The notes beneath the pieces are model-generated. The model searched no databases and was not told the DNA's origin. It saw only the letters and a list, made by a program, of their open reading frames with translations. Shown here piece after piece: positions 29,406-37,904 of a stretch of DNA of 64,000 nt; position 1 is the stretch's first letter, and the number at the start of each line of letters is the position of its first letter. Both the position numbers and the translations under genes were made by a program. Source of the DNA: Limnobaculum parvum (GTDB lineage: Bacteria > Pseudomonadota > Gammaproteobacteria > Enterobacterales > Enterobacteriaceae); assembly GCF_003096015.2 (NCBI RefSeq), contig NZ_CP029185.2, positions 1,522,001 through 1,586,000 on the forward strand, given 5' to 3'.

Positions 29406-29437
29406 TTAGAACTGACTTAGAACTTTTTGCTAGAACT
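29406..29437. repeat. Three direct repeats beside tRNA-Ser, putative integrase arm sites
   Basis: TTAGAACT at 29406, TTAGAACT at 29417 and CTAGAACT at 29430: an 8-mer spaced 11 and 13 bp, lying between the tRNA 3' end and the integrase stop codon. This is where lambda-type integrases have their arm-binding sites. The role is inferred. Confidence 0.5.
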
Positions 29438-29471
29438 TTTCCCATTTTATCCATTCACTTTAAGTTAACTA

Positions 29472-29695
29472 TCAGTTAACAAATCGATTTTTTTCTGAAA
29501 TCAAAGGCGCGTCCAACGATGGTGTAACAGCTATTTTTCTGTCATACGTAATAACCTGTTGCTCTGTTTTATGGCCACTGAATAACTGCTTATCTTTTGA
29601 TGAACCAGTGTAATCGGATATACCTTTAGCTTTGATATCATGATAAGTGAACGAAAGAGGGCGACCGAGTTTTTCAGATGCTAGCCAAAGCGATT
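29472..29695 (-). pseudogene. Tyrosine integrase, C-terminal fragment
   Basis: About 70 codons read on the minus strand: WLASEKLGRPLSFTYHDIKA, KGISDYTG, then QLFSGHKTEQQVITYDRK and a stop. This is the end of a phage tyrosine recombinase, with the box II HxxK region, the GHK motif and the nucleophile Tyr. Everything upstream is lost, including the catalytic Arg, and a stop closes the frame just beyond 29695. Its C terminus points to the tRNA-Ser 3' end, the usual layout at a tRNA attachment site. Confidence 0.8.
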
Positions 29696-29788
29696 GTTAA
29701 TCATGAAAATGGTTATCAACCATACGATGATGAGACGTACGAAAGGGCGTTTAATTTGCTATGACGTGGTGCACATTTCTGCCTACTA

Positions 29789-29807
29789 CCGCAATAGCGG
29801 TTTTTTT
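29789..29807 (+). terminator. Small terminator in prophage remnant
   Basis: CCGCAATAGCGGTTTTTTT: a short stem with a run of seven T's, between the integrase fragment and the Rz remnant. Confidence 0.6.
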
Positions 29808-29902
29808 GTGCTCATTTTAAATATCTGGCACTTATGGTCAGCTAACGACAGATTAAGGTCTGGCAATCCGATGCCGACTGATCAACAGGATTCTGCTTAC
29901 GA

Positions 29903-30222
29903 GATATTGATAAAATTCAGATACAGCAGAATAGAGCGGCTGGACGGGATAAACGAACAACAGAGAAACTCTATGCCTCAGAGTCTGACAATAGCCGCCT
30001 TCGTAAGTCTTCGTAATGAGCTTACCGTTAGTAATCACAACCTGTGTATCAAAGCCAAATCTCCAACCACCTCCACCGGCAATATGGGCAATGATGCCAG
30101 CGTCGAACTATCTGACTCTATTGGACGAACTGTTTTCGATATCCGAGCTGGAATCATTCGAGAACGGGCAAAAAATAGAGTATTTACAAGCTTACATAAA
30201 TGAGAACTGCTTTTCTCAATAG
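29903..30222 (+). pseudogene. Phage Rz-type spanin, frameshifted
   Basis: Three reading frames together recall lambda Rz: a Gln/Arg-rich coiled-coil stretch ending EKLYASESDNSRLR, then LCIKAKS with ASVELSDSIGRTVFDIR in a second frame, then IEYLQAYINENC in a third, like the lambda ending QKYINEQC. At least two frameshifts and a stop break it. Rz is the periplasmic spanin that fuses the two membranes during phage lysis. The identification rests on recalled lambda sequence. Confidence 0.6.
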
Positions 30223-30236
30223 AGGTAGTCATACCA

Positions 30237-30626
30237 TCACCGGAAGAGTAACTTGAGGATCAGGGATAAAATAATAAATCCATTTATGCAGAAACTTGTA
30301 AGGAACAACAAGAATGCGACAATTCCAAGCACCGTTATTTTTTTTCTTAAAATGGATGCAATTCCTGATAACACAAGAGTTGCAAGGATTAGTCGGAAGA
30401 TGATTTTTGCAAGAATGAAACTTGGATTAGGTAGGAGAATGATTTCAGCTAAATTGGTAGTGGGTATTTTCCTGTAACAAGTTTTTTTAGCACGGTAGTT
30501 TTTGTCCGGTTTAGAAAATCCAGCGTAATTATAGGGTAAAAATAAATTGGAGAGCACTACCAATGCTAAGTGTTCGATCCTGTAAGCAATCCGTTTTATT
30601 TCTGTATTGTACCGCTTCATGACCAT
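30237..30626 (-). CDS. Hypothetical small membrane protein in prophage remnant
   Basis: 129-residue ORF with a basic N-terminal half and two to three hydrophobic segments in the last 65 residues (FRLILATLVLSGIASIL and VLGIVAFLLFLTSF). No ribosome site is convincing at ATG 30626 or ATG 30620. I do not recognise it. It could be a phage accessory membrane protein, or an AT-rich chance ORF. Confidence 0.4.
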   Translation of the reverse strand: MVMKRYNTEIKRIAYRIEHLALVVLSNLFLPYNYAGFSKPDKNYRAKKTCYRKIPTTNLAEIILLPNPSFILAKIIFRLILATLVLSGIASILRKKITVLGIVAFLLFLTSFCINGFIILSLILKLLFR

Positions 30627-30671
30627 TGTGCTATTGCATTGATATATTTATTAATATTCTAATGATCGCAA

Positions 30672-31211
30672 TTAATGGAAATCCACAGCGCCATTATCAG
30701 AAGCCAATTCAAACGCGGTATGCCATTGTATGTACTTGGCGTAAAAATAGGTGTCTTCAGAGAATGATTGTGCGCGCTGGTTAAAATTAGCAAAGTCTTT
30801 TGCGAGCTTTGCAGAAACAGCGGTTCCGATTACTCCCCCGCAATCACTGAAATTGATTAGCTCTGAAAATGGACCTTGTTCGCTATTCAAGCATGCAACA
30901 CGGTAACTTTTGCGGTCTAGCCCATGGTCGTCACGTGATCCGAGTGAATATCCTGCCAATTTAGCTAAATCATCACGCCAGTTGTTGTAGTTGCGGTAAG
31001 TGCCAGCGCTGAATTCCATTGAATTTGAATATGTGTAAACGGCTCCATCATCAATTTCATCAGCACGACCAGGGAAATTAGAATTCAACTCAGCCTGAAA
31101 GTAATTAATTGCCAATGGCTTACCCGTCGCGTTATCGATGGGTAAGCCGTCGTCATCAAAGAGAGTGTCAATTTTATTGAGCTGATGGTATGCGGTAATA
31201 TTCAGTCCCAT
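30672..31211 (-). CDS. Phage-associated hypothetical protein (MGLNITAY family)
   Basis: About 179 residues from ATG 31211. The start MGLNITAYHQLNKID, the middle FPGRADEIDDGAVY and the end FELASDNGAVDFH follow a pattern I recall in many hypothetical proteins of enterobacterial prophages and plasmids. Also present: NWRDDLAKLAGY and FSELINFSDCGGVIG. Function unknown; soluble, no signal peptide. The frame is open 11 codons further upstream, but the family begins at MGLN. It appears intact within an otherwise decayed element. Confidence 0.7.
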   Translation of the reverse strand: MGLNITAYHQLNKIDTLFDDDGLPIDNATGKPLAINYFQAELNSNFPGRADEIDDGAVYTYSNSMEFSAGTYRNYNNWRDDLAKLAGYSLGSRDDHGLDRKSYRVACLNSEQGPFSELINFSDCGGVIGTAVSAKLAKDFANFNQRAQSFSEDTYFYAKYIQWHTAFELASDNGAVDFH

Positions 31212-31503
31212 AATTGTTTTTTCCCAATACGTGATTGATAACATAACTCTTTTTGATACTTTGCATGTTCTGAAAATAGAGTGGTTACTTACGAAATAAT
31301 TAAGATAGTTTATGCATGCAATATCGATGATGTAAATTATGAACGCATAACTTAACGTGTATTTTTTGATTATTCGTATTTTATCCGGGGTTATTGAGTA
31401 ATATTAAGGTTATTGTTAGTTAACAGATAAAAGAATAATCCCTTGAATATTTAAGCTATTTATAGCTTAATAAAAATTCAACCAACTTGTACACAGGTGG
31501 CTT

Positions 31504-31704
31504 ATGTCTCAAAAAATGGATGCTATACAGAAAATCATCGGTGAAACAGTCGTTAAGTTATGTGAAAAGAAGGTTCCGGTAAGCAAAGACTCCATAACGG
31601 AGAGATTGTTACGGGTTATACACAAAGATTCTGTTGATTCAGAAAAAGGTAGAATTGCTACGTCAGCATTGGAGTTTTTGGCACAGAGTGAGCCTACATC
31701 TTGA
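31504..31704 (+). CDS. Small helical protein, possibly AriR/YmgB-like
   Basis: 66 residues with TGG-rich leader and ATG 31504. The pattern IIGETVVKLCEKKVPVSKDSI, then a helix ending ALEFLAQ, resembles the YmgB/AriR group of small dimeric biofilm and acid-resistance regulators (variable N terminus, E-x-ILG-x-V core). The resemblance is weak and from memory. Lies in the last part of the prophage remnant. Confidence 0.45.
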   Translation: MSQKMDAIQKIIGETVVKLCEKKVPVSKDSITERLLRVIHKDSVDSEKGRIATSALEFLAQSEPTS

Positions 31705-31804
31705 GCATTATTAAGGTGTAGTGGGGAGTACCTGTTTCAGGAACCGTTTATTATCACTGAGGTGAAACGCATTTAGCATTGCTACTCCTAACGAATTTAA
31801 AATA

Positions 31805-31829
31805 AAGGGTTAGTCTAAGACTAGCCCTT
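31805..31829. terminator. Hairpin at right edge of prophage remnant, copy-like of tRNA-Ser terminator
   Basis: AAGGGTTAGTC-TAA-GACTAGCCCTT. The same design as the hairpin behind tRNA-Ser (29366-29392): GGGTTAG...CTAGCCC. It may end the TSUP transporter transcript on the minus strand, and could be the displaced original serT terminator. Confidence 0.6.
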
Positions 31830-31853
31830 CTTCATTTAATCAGAATATGCAGA

Positions 31854-32660
31854 TTAGCCAAAAAAGATTGTTTGTAGCATCTTCAGACTTAACAGTATTA
31901 GTAAGCAAGCAAAAACTTTCTTAAGTGTGGCGACCGGCATTTTGTGCGCCAGTCGTGCACCAATCGGCGCAGTAAAATAACTTAATGTCGAGATAAGAAT
32001 GACGGCGGGAAAATAGACATAACCAACGCTGTAATCAGGGGTATTTGATGCATTCCAGCCATTAATCATATAACCAATGCTGCCAGCCAGCGCGATTGGC
32101 ATACCAACGGCGGCAGAGGTTCCAATCGCGTGCTGTATACGCACATTACACCAGGTCAAGAAGGAGACTGTGAGTGAGCCTCCACCGATGGCAACCAGTG
32201 CGGATATACCGCCTATAGATAGCCCTGCAATAGAGATGCCTGTAGTCCCTGGTAATTGTCGGCTAGGTTTGGGTTTGATGTTCAATATCATTTGTAAAGC
32301 GACATAAGCCATAAAACAAGAGAAGAATATACCTAACGACTTTGTGGGTAATAGTGCCGCTAACCAGGTTGCTGATAGGGTGCCAACCAATATTGCCGGG
32401 GTCATTTTCCAAACAACTGGCCATAAAACAGCTTGGTGGCGATTGTGTGCTCTTAAGCTTGAAAATGCAGTTATAACAATAGAAGCCATTGATGTGCCTA
32501 AGGCTAGATGTACCAGATGCTCCTGCGGAATTCCCTGAGCGGAAAAAATGGTTGTTAAGATCGGCACCATAATACCGCCGCCGCCAATTCCCAGTAGACC
32601 CGCCATAAACCCCACCACGGCACCCAATAACAAATACGCTAATATCCATTCAATAGCCAT
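31854..32660 (-). CDS. TSUP (TauE/SafE) family membrane transporter
   Basis: Sulfite-exporter TauE/SafE family protein, 268 residues with about eight membrane segments. The two repeated family motifs are visible: VGFMAGLLGIGGGGIMVPIL near residue 16 and GGISALVAIGGGSLTVSFL near 150. Members move sulfite, sulfoacetate or other organosulfur anions; substrate not predictable. ATG 32660 follows AGGA. Divergent from tusE, which serves sulfur relay to tRNA, though a functional link is only a guess. Confidence 0.88.
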   Translation of the reverse strand: MAIEWILAYLLLGAVVGFMAGLLGIGGGGIMVPILTTIFSAQGIPQEHLVHLALGTSMASIVITAFSSLRAHNRHQAVLWPVVWKMTPAILVGTLSATWLAALLPTKSLGIFFSCFMAYVALQMILNIKPKPSRQLPGTTGISIAGLSIGGISALVAIGGGSLTVSFLTWCNVRIQHAIGTSAAVGMPIALAGSIGYMINGWNASNTPDYSVGYVYFPAVILISTLSYFTAPIGARLAHKMPVATLKKVFACLLILLSLKMLQTIFFG

Positions 32661-32806
32661 TGACTATCCTTGATTAAAATTTTGATATACCACACGTTAA
32701 TCTATATTAACTCTGTTATCAGATAGAGCATAGGTACTGAGTATAGAGTTTTTACGTTACAATGATTAAAAATCAAAATCTTCATTAATAACAATGCTGA
32801 GGTTGT

Positions 32807-33136
32807 ATGTTCGAGTTTGAAGGACGCATGGTAGAGACCGATACCCAAGGGTATCTGCTCAACAGTAATGACTGGAGTGAATCAATGGCTGTGATTCTGG
32901 CCCAGCAGGAAAACATTGAGCTAACAGCAGAGCATTGGGAAGTTATCCACTTTGTAAGAGATTTCTATCAGGAATTTAATACTTCACCAGCCATTCGAAT
33001 GTTAGTTAAAGCAATGACGCAAAAGTATGGTGAAGAAAAGGGGAACAGCCGCTATCTTTATCGCCTTTTTATCAAAGGCCCCGCAAAACAAGCCACCAAA
33101 ATCGCGGGTTTACCTAAACCAGTTAAGTGCATTTGA
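32807..33136 (+). CDS. tusE: Sulfur relay protein TusE
   Basis: DsrC-family sulfurtransferase that takes persulfide from TusBCD and passes it to MnmA for 2-thiouridine at tRNA position 34. 109 residues as in E. coli. Conserved DTQGYLLNSNDWSE near residue 12 and a C-terminal penultimate Cys (PKPVKCI), the persulfide carrier. ATG 32807 with GAGG upstream. Its partner gene mnmA is in this window at 43407. Confidence 0.96.
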   Translation: MFEFEGRMVETDTQGYLLNSNDWSESMAVILAQQENIELTAEHWEVIHFVRDFYQEFNTSPAIRMLVKAMTQKYGEEKGNSRYLYRLFIKGPAKQATKIAGLPKPVKCI

Positions 33137-33254
33137 ATGTAAAGTTAAGTGAGTTTAACGTTGAAATTGTTCCAATAGCACAATTTAACTTGAAATATGA
33201 CTGATTCCCCCCATATTTAAGAAAAAGGCAGGATCTGAATACGAGGAGGCTACG

Positions 33255-33572
33255 ATGATTACCAGTAAATTTTCTATTGGTCAGCAAGTCAGACATAAGT
33301 TACTGGGCAATCTCGGCGTAATAATTGATATTGATGCCGAGTATTCCCTAGAGCAGCCAGCTTCGGATGAAGTTGGTGCGGATGATAACTTGAGAAAAGC
33401 CCCCTGGTACCACGTTGTTATGGAAGACGAAGAGGGGCAACCAATCCATACCTATCTTGCAGAGATACAGCTTGCCGGAGAGGATGCAGAAACACATCCT
33501 GAACAACCTTCTCTTGATGAACTGGCTGCATCGATCAGAGATCAACTGCAAGCCCCTCGCTTGAGAAATTAA
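33255..33572 (+). CDS. hspQ: Heat shock protein HspQ
   Basis: YccV-like DNA-hemimethylated binding fold; Lon specificity-enhancing factor in Yersinia and heat-shock protein in E. coli. 105 residues. Conserved KFSIGQQVRHKLLGNLGVI near the start, then APWYHVVMEDEEGQPIHTYL. ATG 33255 with GAGGAGG. Followed by a strong terminator. In E. coli it sits between yccU and rlmI; here it follows tusE. Confidence 0.95.
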   Translation: MITSKFSIGQQVRHKLLGNLGVIIDIDAEYSLEQPASDEVGADDNLRKAPWYHVVMEDEEGQPIHTYLAEIQLAGEDAETHPEQPSLDELAASIRDQLQAPRLRN

Positions 33573-33583
33573 TATTTACCCTG

Positions 33584-33618
33584 AAAAACCATTCTGTTTG
33601 CCGCTGAATGGTTTTTTT
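33584..33618 (+). terminator. hspQ terminator
   Basis: AAAAACCATTC and GAATGGTTTTTTT arms around an 11-nt loop, 12 bp after the hspQ stop. Confidence 0.88.
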
Positions 33619-33994
33619 ATTGTCTGAAAATGGCTGGGTTCGGTTATAAAATGTCGAATGAAAAAGCAGCGTCAGTGTGGGGGTTGGTTAGGCTATGCAA
33701 AATCAGAACAAAAAATAGCCGTGAAACCCAAAAGTGTGTGGAGTCGGTTTCACGGCAAACCAAAAACAGTCAATTTGTCACTGATAAAACGCTGGGGCCA
33801 TTATCACTGATATTCGATCTATAAAACAAGCTGGTAAAAACACTAGTTTTTTAGCTGATGATAAATATATCGATGCGTTTTTTTTAAAGAATATGACCTC
33901 ATAATGGTCATTGATAATTTTATTTGAAAATATAAAGATAATAATTATATTTAAACTATTGCTATTTATAAATTCTTAAGGCAAGAGTGTATAT
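33619..33994. other. Gene-free stretch between hspQ and phage methylase
   Basis: About 375 bp. A 64-codon ORF on the plus strand (33630-33824) has no ribosome site or family look and is probably chance. The notable element is an 11-bp hairpin at 33718-33756 with a T-run on the minus strand. The right half is very AT-rich. Confidence 0.5.
33708..33756 (-). terminator. Orphan minus-strand terminator-like hairpin
   Basis: GCCGTGAAACC (33718-33728) pairs perfectly with GGTTTCACGGC (33746-33756) around a 17-nt loop. On the minus strand the stem is followed by TATTTTTTG. No minus-strand gene lies upstream, so it would end an unannotated transcript. Confidence 0.5.
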
Positions 33995-34657
33995 ATGGTT
34001 GATTTTTCAAGTGCAGACTATTTAAAGCAGATCGAAATATTACGTTCAAAATCTAGCCATCAGTTGAAGGATATTGGCGATCAGTGGTGTACTCCAGACG
34101 CATTATTTTGGGGAATTGATAGTTTATATGGGCCATTGGTTCTAGATTTGTTCAGCGATGGTGAAAACAGCAAATGCCCAGATTATTACACGGCCGCAGA
34201 TAATGCGTTGATGAAAAACTGGGCGGAGCAATTATCCAAACTTGATGGGGCGGCATTTGCTAATCCCCCGTATTCCCGTGCCAAGCAACATCAGGGACAC
34301 TATATTACAGGCATGTCTCATATTATGCGCCATACTATTGAGCAGCGAGAATTGGGTGGGCGTTATGTCTATTTGGTTAAGGTCGCAACGTCAGAAGAAT
34401 GGTGGCCTAGAGATAAGGCCGATCATATAGCCTTTATTTGTGGGCGAATTTTATTTGATATGCCTAAATGGTTCATTCCCGCAGGCAAGCAACAAGAAGT
34501 TGCAACGGCTGCATTTGGGGTAGCAATATTAATTTTTGATAAAACATGGACGGGACCACCGTTAAGTTATGTTCGTCGCGATGATCTTCTTGCTAGAGGA
34601 AATACAGTAATGAATATGATGAAACACAGTCGGTCTCGTATTGTTGTGGCTGTCTGA
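33995..34657 (+). CDS. Phage-type DNA N6-adenine methyltransferase
   Basis: 220-residue protein of the phage Dam (DNA_N-6-adenine-methyltransferase) family, which methylates adenine in DNA using S-adenosylmethionine. The catalytic motif IV is FANPPYSR near residue 90; the N-terminal DQWCTPDALFWGIDSLYGPL with VLDLFSDGEN looks like the AdoMet-binding part, as in phage proteins starting TPxxL. No restriction endonuclease is adjacent. Upstream DNA is strongly AT-rich and the gene stands alone between hspQ and uvrY, so it is likely a phage leftover. Confidence 0.85.
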   Translation: MVDFSSADYLKQIEILRSKSSHQLKDIGDQWCTPDALFWGIDSLYGPLVLDLFSDGENSKCPDYYTAADNALMKNWAEQLSKLDGAAFANPPYSRAKQHQGHYITGMSHIMRHTIEQRELGGRYVYLVKVATSEEWWPRDKADHIAFICGRILFDMPKWFIPAGKQQEVATAAFGVAILIFDKTWTGPPLSYVRRDDLLARGNTVMNMMKHSRSRIVVAV

Positions 34658-35354
34658 GCAGAGTTTATACAATAATGATTCGACTCGACCGTGAATCATT
34701 TCAGTTTTCAGTTAGAGAAACATTAATATCGAGAATCTTACCATTCACGCTTTAACATCAAAAGAAGCAACGCGTTTTGATGTCTCACCCAATAGTGTTC
34801 AACTAATTTGAGGTCAGTAAATAAAAGATACCGTCAACTTCTCCGGTTTGCAGGTTTGCAGGTTTTCAGTTCAGATCGTTAAAATAACATCACGTTCATT
34901 ATTAATGCTTTCAACCAAAGAAAGATCGCTTATGGATGTTTTTTAACCTAGCTGTCTTTTTATGAAGGGAATTGTGTTGGTTAACGTTCTAACGCATTGA
35001 CACATCGACGGACGAATTATCACTAATATTTCACTCATTAATGTTGTCTTCTTATTCCAATATATAAGCTTTGTAGCCGTATTTAGGTTATTAGATTATC
35101 CTTACAGACGGATAGCTATATTATTGATATAATCATAAAAATGACAGTATGGTAGTAAATCTTTTCGTTGAGTTTGCAGTGAGTATATGTAAACCTTAGT
35201 TACCTTTAAAAGATGGATTCGTTGGCAGATTGAATATATTTTGATTTTTAAATGGTGTTCCGCCCTGTATTATCAGTCGGTTGAGTGCTTTTTATGAGCC
35301 ATTGTGTAATGCTTAAAAAGCATCACGTTACCTTTCTTGTTTGGAGACTTTCTG
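34658..35354. other. Intergenic region upstream of uvrY
   Basis: About 700 bp without a gene. It holds the uvrY promoter, a short tandem repeat GGTTTGCA x2 plus GGTTTTCA (34848-34871), and a 9-bp hairpin ACATCAAAA/TTTTGATGT (34755-34783) without T-tail. I see no RNA gene I can name. Confidence 0.4.
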
Positions 35355-36011
35355 TTGATAAGCGTTCTTCTTGTTGATGACCACGAATTGGTGCGCGCAG
35401 GGATCCGACGCATTCTGGAAGATGTCAAAGGAATAAAAGTTGTTGGCGAAGCACAGACCGGCGAGGATGCCGTGAAGTGGTGTCGTTCCAATAGCGTAGA
35501 TATCGTCTTAATGGATATGAATATGCCGGGCATTGGTGGTCTGGAGGCTACGCGTAAGATTTTGCGCTACTCCCCCGATATTAAAGTCATTATGTTGACG
35601 ATTCATACTGAAAACCCGCTACCCGCAAAAGTGATGCAGGCGGGGGCTTCCGGCTATTTGAGTAAAGGTGCAGCACCGCAAGAAGTGATTAATGCTATTC
35701 GAGCCATTGCTTCTGGGCAGCGTTACATTGGTGCTGATATTGCCCGACAAATGGCATTAAGTCAGTTAGAACCGGAGGCGGATACACCGCTATCCAGTTT
35801 GTCTGAACGTGAACTGCAGATTATGCTAATGATTACTAAGGGATTGAAAGTCAATGAGATTGCGGAAACGCTTAATCTTAGCCCTAAAACGGTCAACAGC
35901 TATCGTTATAGAATGTTTAGCAAACTGAATATTAGTGGTGATGTAGAGTTAACACATCTTGCTATCCGTCATGGAATTGTGACATCAGAGAAATTGTTAA
36001 ATAGTGACTGA
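35355..36011 (+). CDS. uvrY: Response regulator UvrY (BarA-UvrY system)
   Basis: LuxR/FixJ-type response regulator phosphorylated by BarA; activates CsrB/CsrC small RNAs and so carbon-storage control. TTG at 35355 is chosen: GGAG lies eight bases upstream and the product (ISVLLVDDHELVRAGIRRIL) has 218 residues exactly like E. coli. Receiver domain with VLLVDDHELVR, phospho-acceptor Asp in VLMDMNMPGIGG (residue 54) and Lys in YLSKGAAP. C-terminal HTH (about 145-205) has LSERELQIMLMITKGLKVNE. The stop overlaps the uvrC start. Confidence 0.96.
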   Translation: MISVLLVDDHELVRAGIRRILEDVKGIKVVGEAQTGEDAVKWCRSNSVDIVLMDMNMPGIGGLEATRKILRYSPDIKVIMLTIHTENPLPAKVMQAGASGYLSKGAAPQEVINAIRAIASGQRYIGADIARQMALSQLEPEADTPLSSLSERELQIMLMITKGLKVNEIAETLNLSPKTVNSYRYRMFSKLNISGDVELTHLAIRHGIVTSEKLLNSD

Positions 36012-37836
36012 TAGTTTTGATAGTAAAGCATTTTTAAAATATGTAACTAATGAGCCAGGGGTTTATCGTATGTACGATACTTCTGGCGTTGTTATTTATG
36101 TAGGAAAAGCAAAGGATCTCAAAAAACGTCTATCCAGCTATTTTCGCCAGAATGTAAGCAGTCGAAAGACAGAGGCGTTGGTTAAAAATATCGCTAATAT
36201 CGATGTTACAGTTACTCATACTGAAACTGAAGCGTTATTACTCGAACATAACTATATTAAGTTATACCAGCCTCGCTATAACGTTTTGCTGCGCGATGAT
36301 AAGTCCTATCCATTGATCTTCCTTAGTTCAGATAAACACCCCCGCTTAAAAATGCATCGAGGAGCGAAGCATGCCAAAGGCGAGTATTTTGGGCCATTCC
36401 CCAATTCAGGTGCGGTACGTGAAACATTAGCATTGCTACAAAAACTTTTTCCTGTACGTCAATGCGAAGACAGTGTTTATCGCAATCGCTCGCGTCCTTG
36501 CTTGCAATATCAAATTGGTCGTTGTTTGGGACCTTGTGTTGCAGGGCTGGTTAGTGATGATGAGTATCAGGAACAGGTTAACTATGTTCGATTGTTTCTG
36601 GAAGGTAAAGATCAACAAGTACTGAACCAACTGATAGCCAATATGGAGCAGGCAAGTCTGTCACTCAATTTTGAAGAGGCAGCCCGCATTCGCGATCAAA
36701 TTCAGGCAATTCGACGGGTCACTGAAAAACAATTCGTTTCTGGCGATAGCGATGATTTGGATGTCATCGGCGTTTCTTATGAGAGTGGCTTGGCATGCAT
36801 GCATGTATTGTTTCTACGACAGGGCAAGGTACTTGGTAGCCGGAGTTATTACCCTAAAATTCCTAAAGGAACTGAACTGGATGAAGTGGTTCAAACTTTT
36901 GTTGGTCAGTTCTATTTGCAGGGAAGCCAATCAAGATCGTTACCCGGAGAGATTCTACTCGATTTCCCCTTACCGGATAGAAATGCACTAGAAGAAACAT
37001 TGTCAGAAGTCGCCGGGCGGAAAATTCAGATACAAAGCAATCCGAGAGGGGATCGTGCTCGTTATTTAAAACTGGCAAGAACCAATGCGCAAATTGCACT
37101 TAAAACTAAAATTTCCCAACAATCAACTATCCATCAGCGTTTCGCATCATTAACTGAAGTGTTGAAGCTAACCAAAATTAATCGGATGGAGTGTTTTGAT
37201 ATCAGCCATACAATGGGGGAAGAAACCGTTGCCTCTTGCGTGGTATTTGATAGTAATGGTCCACTGCGTTCTGAGTATCGGCGTTACAATATTACCGGTA
37301 TAACACCTGGTGATGATTATGCAGCAATGTCGCAAGTGTTAAAACGGCGATATGAAAAAGCACTGATGGATGAGAAAATTCCAGATGTCATTTTTATTGA
37401 TGGTGGAAAAGGGCAGTTGGGGCAAGCCATCGAAGTTTTTAACCAGTTGAATGTGAATTGGGATAAAAACAAGCCACTACTCGTTGGCATTGCAAAAGGC
37501 AGCGATCGTAAAGCGGGGCTGGAAACGCTATTTTTAGCCGCAGAAGGTGAGGGATTCTCTTTACCGCCTGATTCTCCAGCGCTGCATGTTATTCAACATA
37601 TTCGTGACGATTCACACGATCATGCTATCTCTGGGCATCGCCAACGGCGAGCAAAAGTTAGAAATACCAGCGCGTTGGAACATATCGAAGGTGTAGGGCC
37701 AAAACGGCGTCAGGCATTGTTAAAATATATGGGCGGTTTACAACCCTTATTGAGTGCAACCGTCGAAGAGATTGCAAAAATACCTGGAATATCGCAATCT
37801 TTAGCAGAAAAGATACACAATGCATTGAAACCCTGA
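36004..37836 (+). CDS. uvrC: Excinuclease ABC subunit C
   Basis: Makes the 3' and 5' incisions around DNA lesions with UvrB. 610 residues as in E. coli. GIY-YIG nuclease at the N terminus (PGVYRMYDTSGVVIYVGKAK), UVR motif near residue 205 (NFEEAARIRDQI), RNase-H-like C-terminal nuclease with ECFDISHTMGEETVASCVVF, and a tandem helix-hairpin-helix at the end (IEGVGPKRRQALLKY, IPGISQSLAEKI). GTG start at 36004 overlaps uvrY by 8 bp, so translation is coupled, as in E. coli. Confidence 0.97.
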   Translation: MTDSFDSKAFLKYVTNEPGVYRMYDTSGVVIYVGKAKDLKKRLSSYFRQNVSSRKTEALVKNIANIDVTVTHTETEALLLEHNYIKLYQPRYNVLLRDDKSYPLIFLSSDKHPRLKMHRGAKHAKGEYFGPFPNSGAVRETLALLQKLFPVRQCEDSVYRNRSRPCLQYQIGRCLGPCVAGLVSDDEYQEQVNYVRLFLEGKDQQVLNQLIANMEQASLSLNFEEAARIRDQIQAIRRVTEKQFVSGDSDDLDVIGVSYESGLACMHVLFLRQGKVLGSRSYYPKIPKGTELDEVVQTFVGQFYLQGSQSRSLPGEILLDFPLPDRNALEETLSEVAGRKIQIQSNPRGDRARYLKLARTNAQIALKTKISQQSTIHQRFASLTEVLKLTKINRMECFDISHTMGEETVASCVVFDSNGPLRSEYRRYNITGITPGDDYAAMSQVLKRRYEKALMDEKIPDVIFIDGGKGQLGQAIEVFNQLNVNWDKNKPLLVGIAKGSDRKAGLETLFLAAEGEGFSLPPDSPALHVIQHIRDDSHDHAISGHRQRRAKVRNTSALEHIEGVGPKRRQALLKYMGGLQPLLSATVEEIAKIPGISQSLAEKIHNALKP

Positions 37837-37904
37837 AGAGGATGTAGCAACATAGGCGTATGCCTTCCTTTTTATACTGAACAGCAATAGAGCACCAGAG
37901 CACT

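Noticed and set aside
29694..30203. 169-codon plus-strand ORF taken as one gene
   Set aside because: Only its parts match Rz, in shifting frames; it is a pseudogene, not one protein.
33630..33824. 64-codon plus-strand ORF after hspQ
   Set aside because: No ribosome site, no recognisable pattern, and it contains the 33718-33756 hairpin; chance ORF more likely.
34755..34783. ACATCAAAA/TTTTGATGT hairpin upstream of uvrY as a terminator
   Set aside because: No T-run and very AT-rich stem; not supported as a terminator.
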